Assembly (NCBI GenBank): GCA_944386785.1
Contig: CALXCM010000011.1
Location: 1 to 32,532 of the forward strand
DNA: 32,532 nt
DNA from: an uncultured Clostridia bacterium
GTDB taxonomy: Bacteria > Bacillota > Clostridia > TANB77 > CAG-508
Direction: 5' to 3'
This document shows positions 7,442-16,142 of the stretch, piece by piece. Each line of letters opens with the position of its first letter. Position 1 is the stretch's first letter. The notes under the pieces are model-generated. The model was not told the origin of the DNA and searched no databases. It was given only the letters and a program-made list of their open reading frames with translations. The position numbers and the translations under genes were made by a program.

Positions 7442-8819
7442 ATGCCAGTGGAAAAAAATAAAGAATATATAGTAGAAATAATAGATAATGGATTTGAAGG
7501 AGAAGGTATTGCAAAAATTGATGGTTTTACAATTTTTATTCCAAATGCAATAAAAGGTGAAAAGTTAAAAATACTAATAGTTAAAGTTTTAAAATCACAT
7601 GCATTTGGTAGAATATTAGAAATATTAAAACAATCTAATAAAAGAATAAAGAGTGATTGTGATACATATAAAAGATGTGGTGGTTGTGATTTAAGACATA
7701 TTAAATATGAAGAGACTTTAAAAATGAAACAAAACGCAATTCAAAGTTTGGTAAATAAAACTTTAAATAAAAAAATTAATGTAGAAGAAACACTTCGGAA
7801 TGGAAAATCCGTTATATTATAGAAATAAAGCGCAATATCCTGTGGGAATAGATAAATTAGGAAATCCACAAATAGGTGTGTTTGCTAATAGAACTCATGA
7901 AATAATACCAATTAAAGAATGTTTAATTCAGAATAAATTAAGTCAAGATTTAGCAAAGTTTGTATTAAATTGGATTAGAAAAAATAATATTAGTATATAT
8001 GATGAAAAAACAGGCAAAGGCTTAATTAGACATATTGTAACTAAAATAGGAATTAAGACAAATGAAGTAATGCTAGTTTTAGTAACAAATGGCATAAATA
8101 TTTCAAATGAAGAAAACTTAGTAAAAGAGGTTTTAGAAAATTTTAAAGAAGTAAAAACAATTGTAAAAAATATAAACACTAAAAATACAAATGTTATAAT
8201 GGGAGATAAAAACATTAATTTATATGGAGATGGCTACATAGAAGATATATTAGGAGAATATAGATTTAAAATATCGCCACTTTCGTTTTATCAAGTAAAT
8301 CCTATTCAAGCTGAAAAATTATATAATATTGGTGTAGAAGCGGCTAAAATAGATAGAGATGACATAGTATTTGACTTATACTGCGGAATAGGTACAATCT
8401 CAATTTTTATGGCAAAATATGCAAAAAAAGTTTATGGAATTGAAATTATAGAAGATGCAATAAAAGATGCAAAAGAAAATGCTAAAATAAATAATATTAA
8501 AAATACTGAGTTTATTGTAGGAGATGTAGAAATTGTTTTAGATAAATTAATTAATAAAGATAAAATACTTCCAGATGTAATTATGGTAGATCCACCAAGA
8601 AAAGGATTAGATAAAACATCTATTGAAAATATTAAGAAAATAAAGCCAAAGAAATTAGTATATATTAGTTGTAATCCAGCAACATTAGTAAGAGATTTAT
8701 CATATTTAGAAGAAATATATGATATTAAAAAAATAAAGCCAGTTGATATGTTTCCTTTTAGTAAGCATTGTGAATGTGTATCGTTGCTATGCTTGAAGAG
8801 GTTAAAAATAAAATCATAA
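7442..8819 (+). CDS. rlmD: 23S rRNA m5U methyltransferase, RumA/RlmD type, one +1 shift at CGG
   Basis: SAM-dependent methylation of uridine in 23S rRNA. The gene reads as two halves unless the C of CGG at 7796-7798 is skipped; then it is a single 458-residue protein, the normal length. In order: a TRAM domain (about residues 8-60), iron-sulfur cysteines in DCDTYKRCGGCD (about 75-86), the shift at Gly119 (TLGMENPLYYRNK, where the family has Gly before the conserved YRNK), the SAM motif DLYCGIGT, the VDPPRKGLD block and the catalytic cysteine in YISCNP. The Fe-S and TRAM part lies before the shift and the whole methylase domain after it. It has its own promoter and terminator. RlmCD-type specificity for two uridines, as in Gram-positives, is possible and cannot be decided here. 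Confidence 0.88.
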
Positions 8820-8826
8820 TAAAGAG

Positions 8827-8870
8827 AAAGCACTCTAAATAAAGTACTTTGGTAAGTGCTTTATTTTTTT
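8827..8870 (+). terminator. Terminator after rlmD
   Basis: AAAGCACT (8827-8834) pairs with AGTGCTTT (8855-8862), with an inner AAAGTACTTT palindrome in the loop, followed by ATTTTTTT. Confidence 0.7.
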
Positions 8871-8889
8871 ATAAATTTATAAAAAACAC

Positions 8890-8939
8890 TTGCCGCTTTT
8901 GTTCGTAAATGATATAATGTTTACGAATGAAAACGGCAA
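8890..8939 (+). promoter_or_regulatory. abiE promoter within an inverted-repeat operator
   Basis: TTGCCG (8890-8895) and TATAAT (8913-8918), 17 bases apart, form the promoter. It lies inside a dyad: TTCGTAAA (8902-8909) and TTTACGAA (8920-8927) flank the -10, and outer arms TTGCCG and CGGCAA extend the match to 17 of 20 positions per arm. AbiEi antitoxins are known to bind inverted repeats at their own promoter, so this is the likely autoregulatory site. Confidence 0.75.
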
Positions 8940-8952
8940 AGGAGAAATAGTG

Positions 8953-9546
8953 ATGGATGATATACAAAAGGTAGAAAAATTATTAAAAAAAAATAATGGA
9001 GTAATTGAAACATACCAAGTAGAGAATTTAGGAATTAACAATAAGGTCTTAACGAGAATGATAGAGAGAGGATTAATAGAAAGAGTAGCAAGAGGAACAT
9101 ATATAGATGTAGATACATTTGAAGATAGATATTTTATTACACAAGCAATTTGTAAAAAAGGAATATTCTCTCATGAAACAGCTTTGTATTTTCATGATTT
9201 ATGCGATAGGACACCAATTAAATATCAATTAACAATACCAAGCTACTATAATACAAAACTATTAAAAGATAAGAATTATCAATTTTTCTATTTAAAAGAT
9301 GAATTATATGAAATTGGAATCATAGAAATGAAAACACCATATGGAAATAAAGTAAAAGTTTATGATTTAGAAAGAACAATATGTGACATTATAAGAAATA
9401 AAAAGAAAATTGAAATAGCTTTATTTACAGATGCAATGAAAAGATATGCTGAGAGAAAAAATAAAGATTCTATTAAATTGCATAAATATGCAAAAATATT
9501 TAATATTGAAGATGAACTAAGAAAATATCTGGAGGTTTTGCTATGA
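8953..9546 (+). CDS. abiEi: AbiEi-type antitoxin / transcriptional regulator
   Basis: A 197-residue protein with an N-terminal winged helix (about residues 5-55, ending RMIERGLIERVARGTYI) and a C-terminal AbiEi domain beginning SHETALYFHDL. This matches the AbiEi antitoxins of type IV toxin-antitoxin (abortive infection) systems, which neutralise AbiEii and repress their own promoter. I chose ATG 8953 because AAAGGAG lies 8 bases upstream; a longer reading from TTG 8890 would start inside the promoter. The stop overlaps the AbiEii start by ATGA, giving coupled translation. The promoter dyad at 8890-8939 fits autoregulation. Confidence 0.85.
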   Translation: MDDIQKVEKLLKKNNGVIETYQVENLGINNKVLTRMIERGLIERVARGTYIDVDTFEDRYFITQAICKKGIFSHETALYFHDLCDRTPIKYQLTIPSYYNTKLLKDKNYQFFYLKDELYEIGIIEMKTPYGNKVKVYDLERTICDIIRNKKKIEIALFTDAMKRYAERKNKDSIKLHKYAKIFNIEDELRKYLEVLL

Positions 9547-10391
9547 TAGCTAAAAATAGAGCACAACTAAAAGCATGGATAAAAAATATGTCAGCAAAAG
9601 TTGATGTAAATGAAAATATCATTTTGCAAAACTATATGCTAGAGAGACTCTTAGAAAGAATTTCTGTATCAAAATACAAATATAAATTTGTATTAAAAGG
9701 TGGAATGTTAATAACAGCTATAGTTGGAATAGATATGAGAAATACACTTGATATGGATGCAACAATAAAAGGTTTTGATTTAGAAAAAGATAATCTTGAA
9801 AATATTTTAGATGAAATATTTAAGATAGATTTAGACGATGGTGTAACTTTTGAATTTAGAGGAATAAAAGAAATAAGACAAGAAGATGAATATGGTGGAT
9901 ATAGAGTGTCATTAGATGCCAAGTTTGATAAGTTAGTTGTACCTATGAAATTAGATATAACAACAGGAGATGTTATTACTCCTAAAGAAATAAAATACAA
10001 ATTCGACTTAATGTTTGAAAAACGCTCTATTGAAATATTAGCTTATAATATGGAAACAGTAATAGCAGATAAATTTGAAACAATTATATCAAGAAATATC
10101 GATACTACAAGAGCAAGGGATTTTTATGACATTTATATTTTATGGACAACACAACAGAAGAATTTTGATAAAAAATTGCTAAAACAAGCTATTACAAAGA
10201 AATTTGAGTATAGAGAATCTATTGATAAATTTGATAATATAGATGAAATAATGGAAGTTATAAAAGATAGCGAAGTACTTAAAGATCATTGGAAAAACTA
10301 TCAGTCTAAGTTTAGTTATGCAGAAGATATTAGTTATGAAGATACAATGAAAGTATTGAAAGAAATAGTTGATATTATAAAAAATAAATAA
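9543..10391 (+). CDS. abiEii: AbiEii-type nucleotidyltransferase toxin
   Basis: A 282-residue member of the nucleotidyltransferase-like AbiEii family (DUF1814). KGGM at residues 52-55 is the nucleotide-binding turn, and RNTLDMDA at 66-73 carries the two metal-binding Asp positions (Asp70, Asp72), equivalent to the R.T.DID motif. The C-terminal RARDFYDIYIL segment is also typical. Family members stop growth by modifying a nucleic-acid target, probably tRNA; the target here is unknown. It overlaps the antitoxin gene by 4 bases and has no promoter of its own. One CGC codon is used for Arg, showing that not all CGN codons are avoided. Confidence 0.87.
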   Translation: MIAKNRAQLKAWIKNMSAKVDVNENIILQNYMLERLLERISVSKYKYKFVLKGGMLITAIVGIDMRNTLDMDATIKGFDLEKDNLENILDEIFKIDLDDGVTFEFRGIKEIRQEDEYGGYRVSLDAKFDKLVVPMKLDITTGDVITPKEIKYKFDLMFEKRSIEILAYNMETVIADKFETIISRNIDTTRARDFYDIYILWTTQQKNFDKKLLKQAITKKFEYRESIDKFDNIDEIMEVIKDSEVLKDHWKNYQSKFSYAEDISYEDTMKVLKEIVDIIKNK

Positions 10392-10418
10392 AGAGTATTT
10401 ATTAAAGGAGAAAGTCGT

Positions 10419-11051
10419 ATGTTAAAAGGAATTGAAGTTTTATGTCATAGTAGTATTAGAATAGAAAAAGGAAAAACAATATACTTTGACCCATTTAAAA
10501 TAAATAAAAACTATAAAGATGCAGGCATAATATTTATAACACATGACCATTATGACCATTATTCAGAAGAAGATATTGATAAAGTAATAAAAGAAGATAC
10601 AATAATAATTGTACCAGAAGGACTTAAAGCAAAATTATTAGGAAAAGGCATTAAAAAAGAAAATATTATCACAGTAAAGCCAGAAGAGAAAAAAGAAATA
10701 AAAGGAATTAAGTTTGAAACAATACCTGCATATAACATAAATAAAGCATTCCATCCAAAAGAGAATGGTTGGGTAGGATATATAATTGAAATTGATGGTA
10801 TTTCATATTATATCGCAGGAGATACAGATATCACTAAAGAAAATAAAAATGTAAAATGTGATATTGCATTTGTTCCAGTTGGTGGAACATATACAATGGA
10901 CTATAAAGAAGCGGCTAGCTTGATAAATGAAATAAAACCAAAAATTGCTATACCAATTCATTATGGAAGTATAGTAGGAACAAAAGAAGATGGAATTAAA
11001 TTTTCTAAACTAGTAAATCATGAAATAAAAACAGAGATATTAATTAAATAG
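10419..11051 (+). CDS. MBL-fold metal-dependent hydrolase (UlaG/UPF0173-like)
   Basis: A 210-residue protein with the metallo-beta-lactamase metal motif THDHYDHY (His42, His44, Asp46, His47), the later GDTD metal aspartate and the C-terminal PIHYG histidine. This is the short single-domain group of the family that includes UPF0173 and UlaG-like hydrolases. The substrate cannot be told from sequence. AAAGGAG precedes the ATG, 27 bases after the toxin stop; it opens a run of closely spaced genes (next gene 10 bases away). Confidence 0.8.
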   Translation: MLKGIEVLCHSSIRIEKGKTIYFDPFKINKNYKDAGIIFITHDHYDHYSEEDIDKVIKEDTIIIVPEGLKAKLLGKGIKKENIITVKPEEKKEIKGIKFETIPAYNINKAFHPKENGWVGYIIEIDGISYYIAGDTDITKENKNVKCDIAFVPVGGTYTMDYKEAASLINEIKPKIAIPIHYGSIVGTKEDGIKFSKLVNHEIKTEILIK

Positions 11052-11061
11052 GGGTTAAAGG

Positions 11062-11652
11062 ATGGAAATAAATAAGATGGAAGAAATAGTATTTGTAACA
11101 CACAATAAAGGCAAAATTGCATCAGCTAAAAAAGCACTTAAAGAAGTGAATTTTAAGATTTTTGAATATGATTTAGAAGAGCCAAGAAGTGATGATATAA
11201 AATACATATCTAAAGTAAAAGTAGAAGAAGCATATAAACTAGTAAATAAACCATGCATATCAATGGATAGTGGATTTTTTATTGAAGAATTAAATGGCTT
11301 TCCAAGGGCATTTGTAAATTATGCTTTAGATACAATCGGAATAAAAGGAATCTTAAAATTAATGGAAAATAAAGAAAATAGAAAATGCTATTTTGGAGAA
11401 TGTTTATCATATTATGATGGAAAAGAATTGCATCAATTTATGGGAAAACATGAAGGAAATCTGGCAAAAGAAATATTAGGAAATAATGAAGAAGAAAAGT
11501 GGTCAGATTTATGGTACATATATAAACCATATGGATATGATAAAACATTAGCTCAAATGACAAAAGAAGAAAGAGATGGAAGAAAAAGAGAAAAATCAAT
11601 AGATTCATTTAGTGAATTTGCAAAATGGTATTTAGAAAATAATAAAAAATAG
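11062..11652 (+). CDS. Ham1/RdgB-like non-canonical purine NTP pyrophosphatase
   Basis: About 196 residues. The start region FVTHNKGKIASAKKAL matches the Ham1 nucleotide-binding motif (T.N.GK), and MDSGFFIEELNGFPRAFV corresponds to the family DDSGL..ALNG.PG. block with one Asp retained. Family members hydrolyse ITP, XTP and dITP to monophosphates and keep them out of DNA and RNA. The sequence is diverged from classical RdgB (FPRAFVNYALD replaces PG.YSAR), so substrate range may differ. Two starts are possible: ATG 11062, directly behind the AAAGG, or ATG 11077, with better ribosome spacing; the shorter form keeps every motif. Confidence 0.75.
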   Translation: MEINKMEEIVFVTHNKGKIASAKKALKEVNFKIFEYDLEEPRSDDIKYISKVKVEEAYKLVNKPCISMDSGFFIEELNGFPRAFVNYALDTIGIKGILKLMENKENRKCYFGECLSYYDGKELHQFMGKHEGNLAKEILGNNEEEKWSDLWYIYKPYGYDKTLAQMTKEERDGRKREKSIDSFSEFAKWYLENNKK

Positions 11653-11663
11653 AGGAAAGACAA

Positions 11664-12606
11664 ATGTTATCAATATTAGATGTAAAAAAGAAATTACCAA
11701 AAGACTTTATAGAAGATATATATAATAACTATACTCCACTTACAGTAGATAAAATCTTATCAGGAATGTTAGGAGATAGAAAAACAACATTAAGAGTAAA
11801 TACTTTAAAGGCGAATGTTCAAGATGTAATTAGAGAGTTTAAAGAAAATAATATTAAGTTTGATAGAGTAGAATGGTATAAAGATGCTTTAGTTATAAAA
11901 AATGTAAGAGAAAAAGAGTTGCAAAATCTAGATATATACAAAAAAGGTGGAATTTATCTTCAAAGCTTATCAAGTATGATACCTCCACTTATATTAAATC
12001 CTAAATCAAATGAAAAAATTTTAGACTTAACTGCAGCACCACGGAAGTAAAACAACAGAAATTGCTTCTTTAATGGAAAACAAAGGATATATTTTAGCAA
12101 ATGAAATAGATAGTATTAGATGTGAAAGGCTAAGATATAATATAGAAATGCAAGGTGCAAATATAGTAGAAGTTATAAACAAAAGAGGAGAAAAAGTAGG
12201 TAAAGAATATAAAGAAGAATTTGATAAAGTCCTATTAGATGCACCATGTAGTGGAGAGGGAAGGTTTTTAGGAAATAGTCCTAAAACATATAGGAATTGG
12301 TCTAAAAAAACAGTAAATGAACTTGCAAAACTTAAAAAGAAATTATTAAAAAGTGCATATGAAGCATTAAAACCAGGAGGAATCTTAGTATATTCAACAT
12401 GTACTTTAAATAAAAAAGAAAATGAAGAAGTGCTAGAGTGGGCATTGGAAAATCTAGAATTAAAATTATTAGATATTAATTTAAATTTAAGAGAAAAACT
12501 TCAAGGATTTAATGAAGGGTTAAATAAAGAAATAAGTAAATCAATTAGAATATTGCCATCAAAAAATATGGAAGGATTTTTTATTGCTAAATTTAAAAAG
12601 AAATAG
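11664..12606 (+). CDS. NOP2/Sun-type RNA m5C methyltransferase, one +1 shift at CGG
   Basis: An RsmF/NOL1-NOP2-Sun family SAM-dependent cytosine-C5 methyltransferase. It is split unless the C of CGG at 12042-12044 is skipped; the result is one 313-residue protein. The shift falls exactly in the SAM motif: DLTAAP then Gly127 then SKTTE, where the family has AAPGGKTT. After it come the Asp of the ribose-binding strand (ANEID), the DAPCSGEGRF motif with its catalytic Cys, and the second catalytic Cys in STCTLNKKENEE. Length fits the short bacterial forms without a C-terminal PUA-like domain. AGAGGAAAG precedes the ATG, 11 bases after the Ham1-like gene. The substrate (16S rRNA or tRNA) is unresolved, so no symbol is given. 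Confidence 0.85.
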
Positions 12607-12652
12607 AAAAATATACATTTATATATAATAAATATATGAGTGTATATTTTTT
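12607..12652 (+). terminator. Terminator after the methylase gene
   Basis: AAAAATATACA (12607-12617) pairs over 11 bases with TGTATATTTTT (12641-12651), ending in T. The AT-rich loop holds further short complementarity. It follows the stop directly. Confidence 0.6.
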
Positions 12653-12743
12653 GTATAATAAATTGTAAATTAATTGTGAAAAAGATACTAAAAATAAAAT
12701 AAATGTGGTATAAATATAAAAGATAAAAAGGAGGCAAAAATAT

Positions 12744-15324
12744 ATGCTAAAATTAAAAAATATCATAAAAGAATATATATCAGGAGATAGTAAAGTAGAA
12801 GCTTTAAAAGGTATCAGTATAGAATTTAGAAAAAGTGAATTTGTATCAATTTTAGGACAAAGTGGTTGTGGAAAAACAACACTTTTAAACATTATTGGAG
12901 GATTAGATAGATATACAAGTGGAGATTTAATAATAAATCGGAAAATCAACAAAAGATTTTAAGGATAAAGACTGGGATGCATATAGGAATTATTCAGTAG
13001 GATTTGTATTTCAAAGTTATAACTTAATATCACATCAAACAATACTTGCAAATGTCGAACTTGCTCTAACATTATCAGGAGTATCAAAAAAAGAAAGAAA
13101 AACAAGAGCAATTGAAGCACTAAAAAAAGTAGGACTTGAAGAACAAATACATAAAAAACCAAACCAGCTATCAGGAGGGCAAATGCAAAGAGTAGCTATT
13201 GCAAGAGCAATAGTAAATAATCCAGATATAATTTTAGCTGATGAACCAACAGGTGCATTAGACTCAAAAACAAGTAAACAAGTAATGGATATTTTAAAAG
13301 AAATAGCAAAAGATAAACTAGTTATAATGGTAACACATAATAAAGAATTAGCAGAAGAATATTCTACAAGAATAATAAAAGTATTAGATGGTGTAATTAC
13401 TGATGACAGTGACCCATATAAAACACAAGAGGAAAAAAATAATAACAAAGAAAAAAGAAGAACATCAATAAAATTTTTAACAGCATTAAATTTAAGTTTA
13501 AATAATTTAATGACTAAAAAAGGAAGAACAATTCTTACATCATTTGCAGGAAGTATTGGAATTATTGGGATAGCTTTAATACTTGCAATATCTACAGGAA
13601 TACAAAATTATATAAACAAAGTAGAAGAAGATACATTATCATCATATCCAATTACTATAGAGGAAGCTTCAATTGATACATCAAGCATGTTAGAGACTAT
13701 GATGCAAGGAGAAGAAACAGAGGAAAATTTAAATGATGGTAAAATTCATTCACAAAATATAATGACAGAAATGTTATCTACAATATCAAATAAAGTTCAA
13801 AGTAATAATTTAACAGAATTTAAAAAATATCTAGAAGAAGAAAATAACGAAATTGCAAATAGCTCAAATTCTATAAAATACGAATATGATTTAAACCTAA
13901 ATTTATATAAAGAAAATATAGATGAGAAAATAGTAAAAGTAAATCCTAGTACTGTTATGGAAAAGCTAGGTATGGGAGGAATGTCAGAAGGAAATAAGGG
14001 AAGTAGCAGTATTAGTTTTATGAATACAGATGTATGGACAGAAATGCTAGATAATGAAGAATTATTACATTCTCAATATGATTTGGTAGCAGGTGCTTGG
14101 CCTGAAAAGTATAATGAAGTTGTTTTAATAGTAGATGAACAAAATAGAATAAATGATTATGTTCTTTATTCTTTAGGTCTAAAAAACCAAGATGAGTTAG
14201 AAGAAACAATGGATAAATTAACAAAAGGAGAAGCGGTAGAAGAGCCAGAAAACACAAGTTACAATTATGATGAATTATTAAATTTATCTTTTAAACTATT
14301 ATTAAACACTGACTATTACAAAAAAGAAAATGGGTTATGGATAAATAAAGAAAATGATGAAAATTACATGAAGCAAAAAATATCAGATGCAGAAAGTATA
14401 AAAGTTGTAGGAATTATAAAACAAAACGAAAATAGTACAGCAACAGCTATGGCAGGAGGAATAGGATATTTAAGTGATTTAAAAGAATATGTAATAAACA
14501 AAACAAATGAAGAAGAAATTGTAAAAGAACAAAAAGAAAATCCAGAAGTTAATGTATTTACAGGATTAGAATTTCCAAAAGATGGCGAAAAACAAGTATT
14601 TAACATTCAAAATTTAAGTTTAGACCAACAAATGGCATTAGCTCAAATGTCTCCAGAACAAATTGCAGATATGATGGAAACATATAGAGAAAATATGGAA
14701 GCAACATATGAAGATAATCTAAAAACATTAGGTGCAATTGATTTAAGCAAACCAGCTTCAATTTCAATATATCCAAAATCATTTGATGATAAAGAAAAAA
14801 TTGCACAGCTAATAGAAGAATATAACCAAAAACAAAGAGATGAAGGAAAAGAAGAAAATGTAATAACATATACAGATATAGTAGGAACAATGATGAAATC
14901 TGTAACAAATATAATAGATGCTGTAAGTTATGCGTTAATTGGATTTGTAAGTATTTCACTTATTGTTTCATCAATAATGATAGGAATAATAACATATATA
15001 TCAGTATTAGAAAGGACAAAAGAAATAGGAATCTTAAGAGCAATAGGAGCATCTAAAAAAGATATTTCTAAAGTATTTAATGCAGAAACATTTATAGTTG
15101 GGCTAATTGCAGGACTTTTAGGTATAGTAATTACAATTCTTTTAACAATACCAATAAATAGTTTAATATATAACTTATCAGGAGTTGCAATTAAAGCAAC
15201 ACTAGAACCAGTAGCAGGCCTAATACTTGTACTAATTAGTATGTTTTTAACAATAGTTGCAGGATTAATTCCAGCAAAAATGGCAAGTAAAAAAGATCCA
15301 GTAGAAGCATTAAGAACTGAATAA
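12744..15324 (+). CDS. MacB-like ABC transporter, ATPase-FtsX fusion, one +1 shift at CGG
   Basis: The protein begins with an ABC ATPase: Walker [10 protein letters not shown] at residues 38-46, Q-loop FVFQSYN, signature [14 protein letters not shown], Walker [13 protein letters not shown] and H-loop VTHN. A linker leads to a membrane segment ([15 protein letters not shown]), a large external domain rich in Asn, Glu and Met, and three C-terminal spans of FtsX type (about 160 residues). Skipping the C of CGG at 12939-12941 gives one 859-residue chain, with Gly66 in INGKSTKD after the Walker A. Without the shift the ATPase lacks everything from the Q-loop on. MacB-like systems export peptides, antibiotics or lipoprotein-linked signals, or act in envelope stress; the substrate is unknown. 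AAGGAGG at 12729 sets the start; a candidate extended -10 (TGGTATAAA, near 12707-12715) precedes it. Confidence 0.85.
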
Positions 15325-15331
15325 AAAATAT

Positions 15332-15370
15332 GCCTTGTAATATAACAGTTGCAAGGCTTTTTGCCTTTTT
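15332..15370 (+). terminator. Terminator after the ABC transporter
   Basis: GCCTTG (15332-15337) pairs with CAAGGC (15352-15357), followed by TTTTTGCCTTTTTT, 8 bases past the stop. Confidence 0.7.
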
Positions 15371-15404
15371 TGACAGAAATAATCAAAAAAATCGAGAAAA
15401 TATA

Positions 15405-15433
15405 TTGACAAAACTAAAAAAAACCTTTATAAT
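15405..15433 (+). promoter_or_regulatory. Consensus promoter for tRNA-Gly genes
   Basis: Perfect TTGACA (15405-15410), 17-base spacer and perfect TATAAT (15428-15433), 26 bases before the first tRNA. It is the strongest promoter seen in the window, consistent with stable RNA. Confidence 0.9.
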
Positions 15434-15459
15434 CTATAATTGTCAGGAGGAGAAAACAA

Positions 15460-15533
<74 letters not shown>

Positions 15534-15559
15534 AAAATTCCTGATAATTAAATTTATAT

Positions 15560-15633
<74 letters not shown>

Positions 15634-15640
15634 TAAAGTA

Positions 15641-15683
15641 AAAAATAGGAATAATGCTAATAAAGCTTATTCCTATTTTTATT
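15641..15683. terminator. Bidirectional terminator
   Basis: AAAAATAGGAATAA (15641-15654) and its complement (15667-15680) form a 14-base stem with T on one side and A on the other. It ends the tRNA transcript and, from the other side, the XRE regulator gene. Confidence 0.85.
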
Positions 15684-15920
15684 TTATTCAGATATTACTT
15701 CATCAAAAAGTGGGTCATCAAAGAAGTCTTTTAAAGTTATATTAAAACCTTCACATATATGTAACATTGTATCCATTCTTAAATTTTTGGTATCATTCTT
15801 TAAAAAATCAGATATAGTTGGTAGAGATATTCCTGCAGCTTTAGACAAATCAAAAAGTTTCATATTATTTTGTTTTAATAATTGTTTTATTCTTTTTCTT
15901 GTAGCTTCTGAAAGTTGCAT
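15684..15920 (-). CDS. Small XRE-family HTH regulator
   Basis: A 78-residue single-domain Cro/CI-type repressor: helix-turn-helix at about residues 21-44 (LFDLSKAAGISLPTISDFLK), then MDTMLHICEGFNITLKDFF, the typical last two helices. No second domain. The ATG is preceded on the minus strand by AGAGGTGGG. It is transcribed divergently from the GLUG surface protein, and the 222-base gap holds three copies of a palindrome (TTAAGGAATTCCTTAA type), one beside its own promoter. It likely represses itself and its neighbour. The ligand or inducer is unknown. Confidence 0.85.
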   Translation of the reverse strand: MQLSEATRKRIKQLLKQNNMKLFDLSKAAGISLPTISDFLKNDTKNLRMDTMLHICEGFNITLKDFFDDPLFDEVISE

Positions 15921-15952
15921 AATCCCACCTCTTTTCTAAAAATTATAAAAAA

Positions 15953-15958
15953 ATTATA
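15953..15958 (-). promoter_or_regulatory. Probable -10 of the XRE regulator gene
   Basis: TATAAT on the minus strand, 33 bases before the regulator's ATG. A TTGTAT lies 15 bases further upstream (short spacing), next to the palindrome at 15981-15994. Confidence 0.5.
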
Positions 15959-15980
15959 TCAAAGTAGAATAACATACAAC

Positions 15981-15994
15981 TAAGGAATTCCTTA
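15981..15994. promoter_or_regulatory. Palindromic operator 1
   Basis: TAAGGAATTCCTTA is a perfect 14-base palindrome. It touches the -35 region of the minus-strand regulator promoter, so a bound repressor would block the regulator's own transcription. Confidence 0.7.
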
Positions 15995-16009
15995 ATGCAA
16001 AACAAAAAA

Positions 16010-16025
16010 TTAAGAAATTCCTTAA
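16010..16025. promoter_or_regulatory. Palindromic operator 2
   Basis: TTAAGAAATTCCTTAA differs at one base from a perfect palindrome (one G replaced by A). Its centre is 30 bases from operator 1, about three helical turns, placing both on the same face. Confidence 0.65.
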
Positions 16026-16032
16026 TAAACTA

Positions 16033-16061
16033 TTGTGTTTTATAAAAAATAATGATACACT
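16033..16061 (+). promoter_or_regulatory. Candidate promoter of the GLUG surface protein
   Basis: TTGTGT (16033-16038) and TACACT (16056-16061) are 17 bases apart. The perfect palindrome starts at the last base of the -10, so a bound repressor would cover the transcription start. Confidence 0.5.
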
Positions 16062-16080
16062 ATTAAGGAATTCCTTAATA
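16061..16080. promoter_or_regulatory. Palindromic operator 3
   Basis: TATTAAGGAATTCCTTAATA is a perfect 20-base palindrome, the best of the three. It overlaps the predicted start of transcription of the gene at 16143. Confidence 0.75.
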
Positions 16081-16142
16081 AAAACTACAAGGCTATAAAT
16101 AATAACAATTATTTTATTACTAAAGAAAAGGAGAAGAAGTTT

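Noticed and set aside
8890..8952. Longer AbiEi starting at TTG 8890
   Set aside because: It would begin on the -35 of the promoter; ATG 8953 has a good ribosome site.
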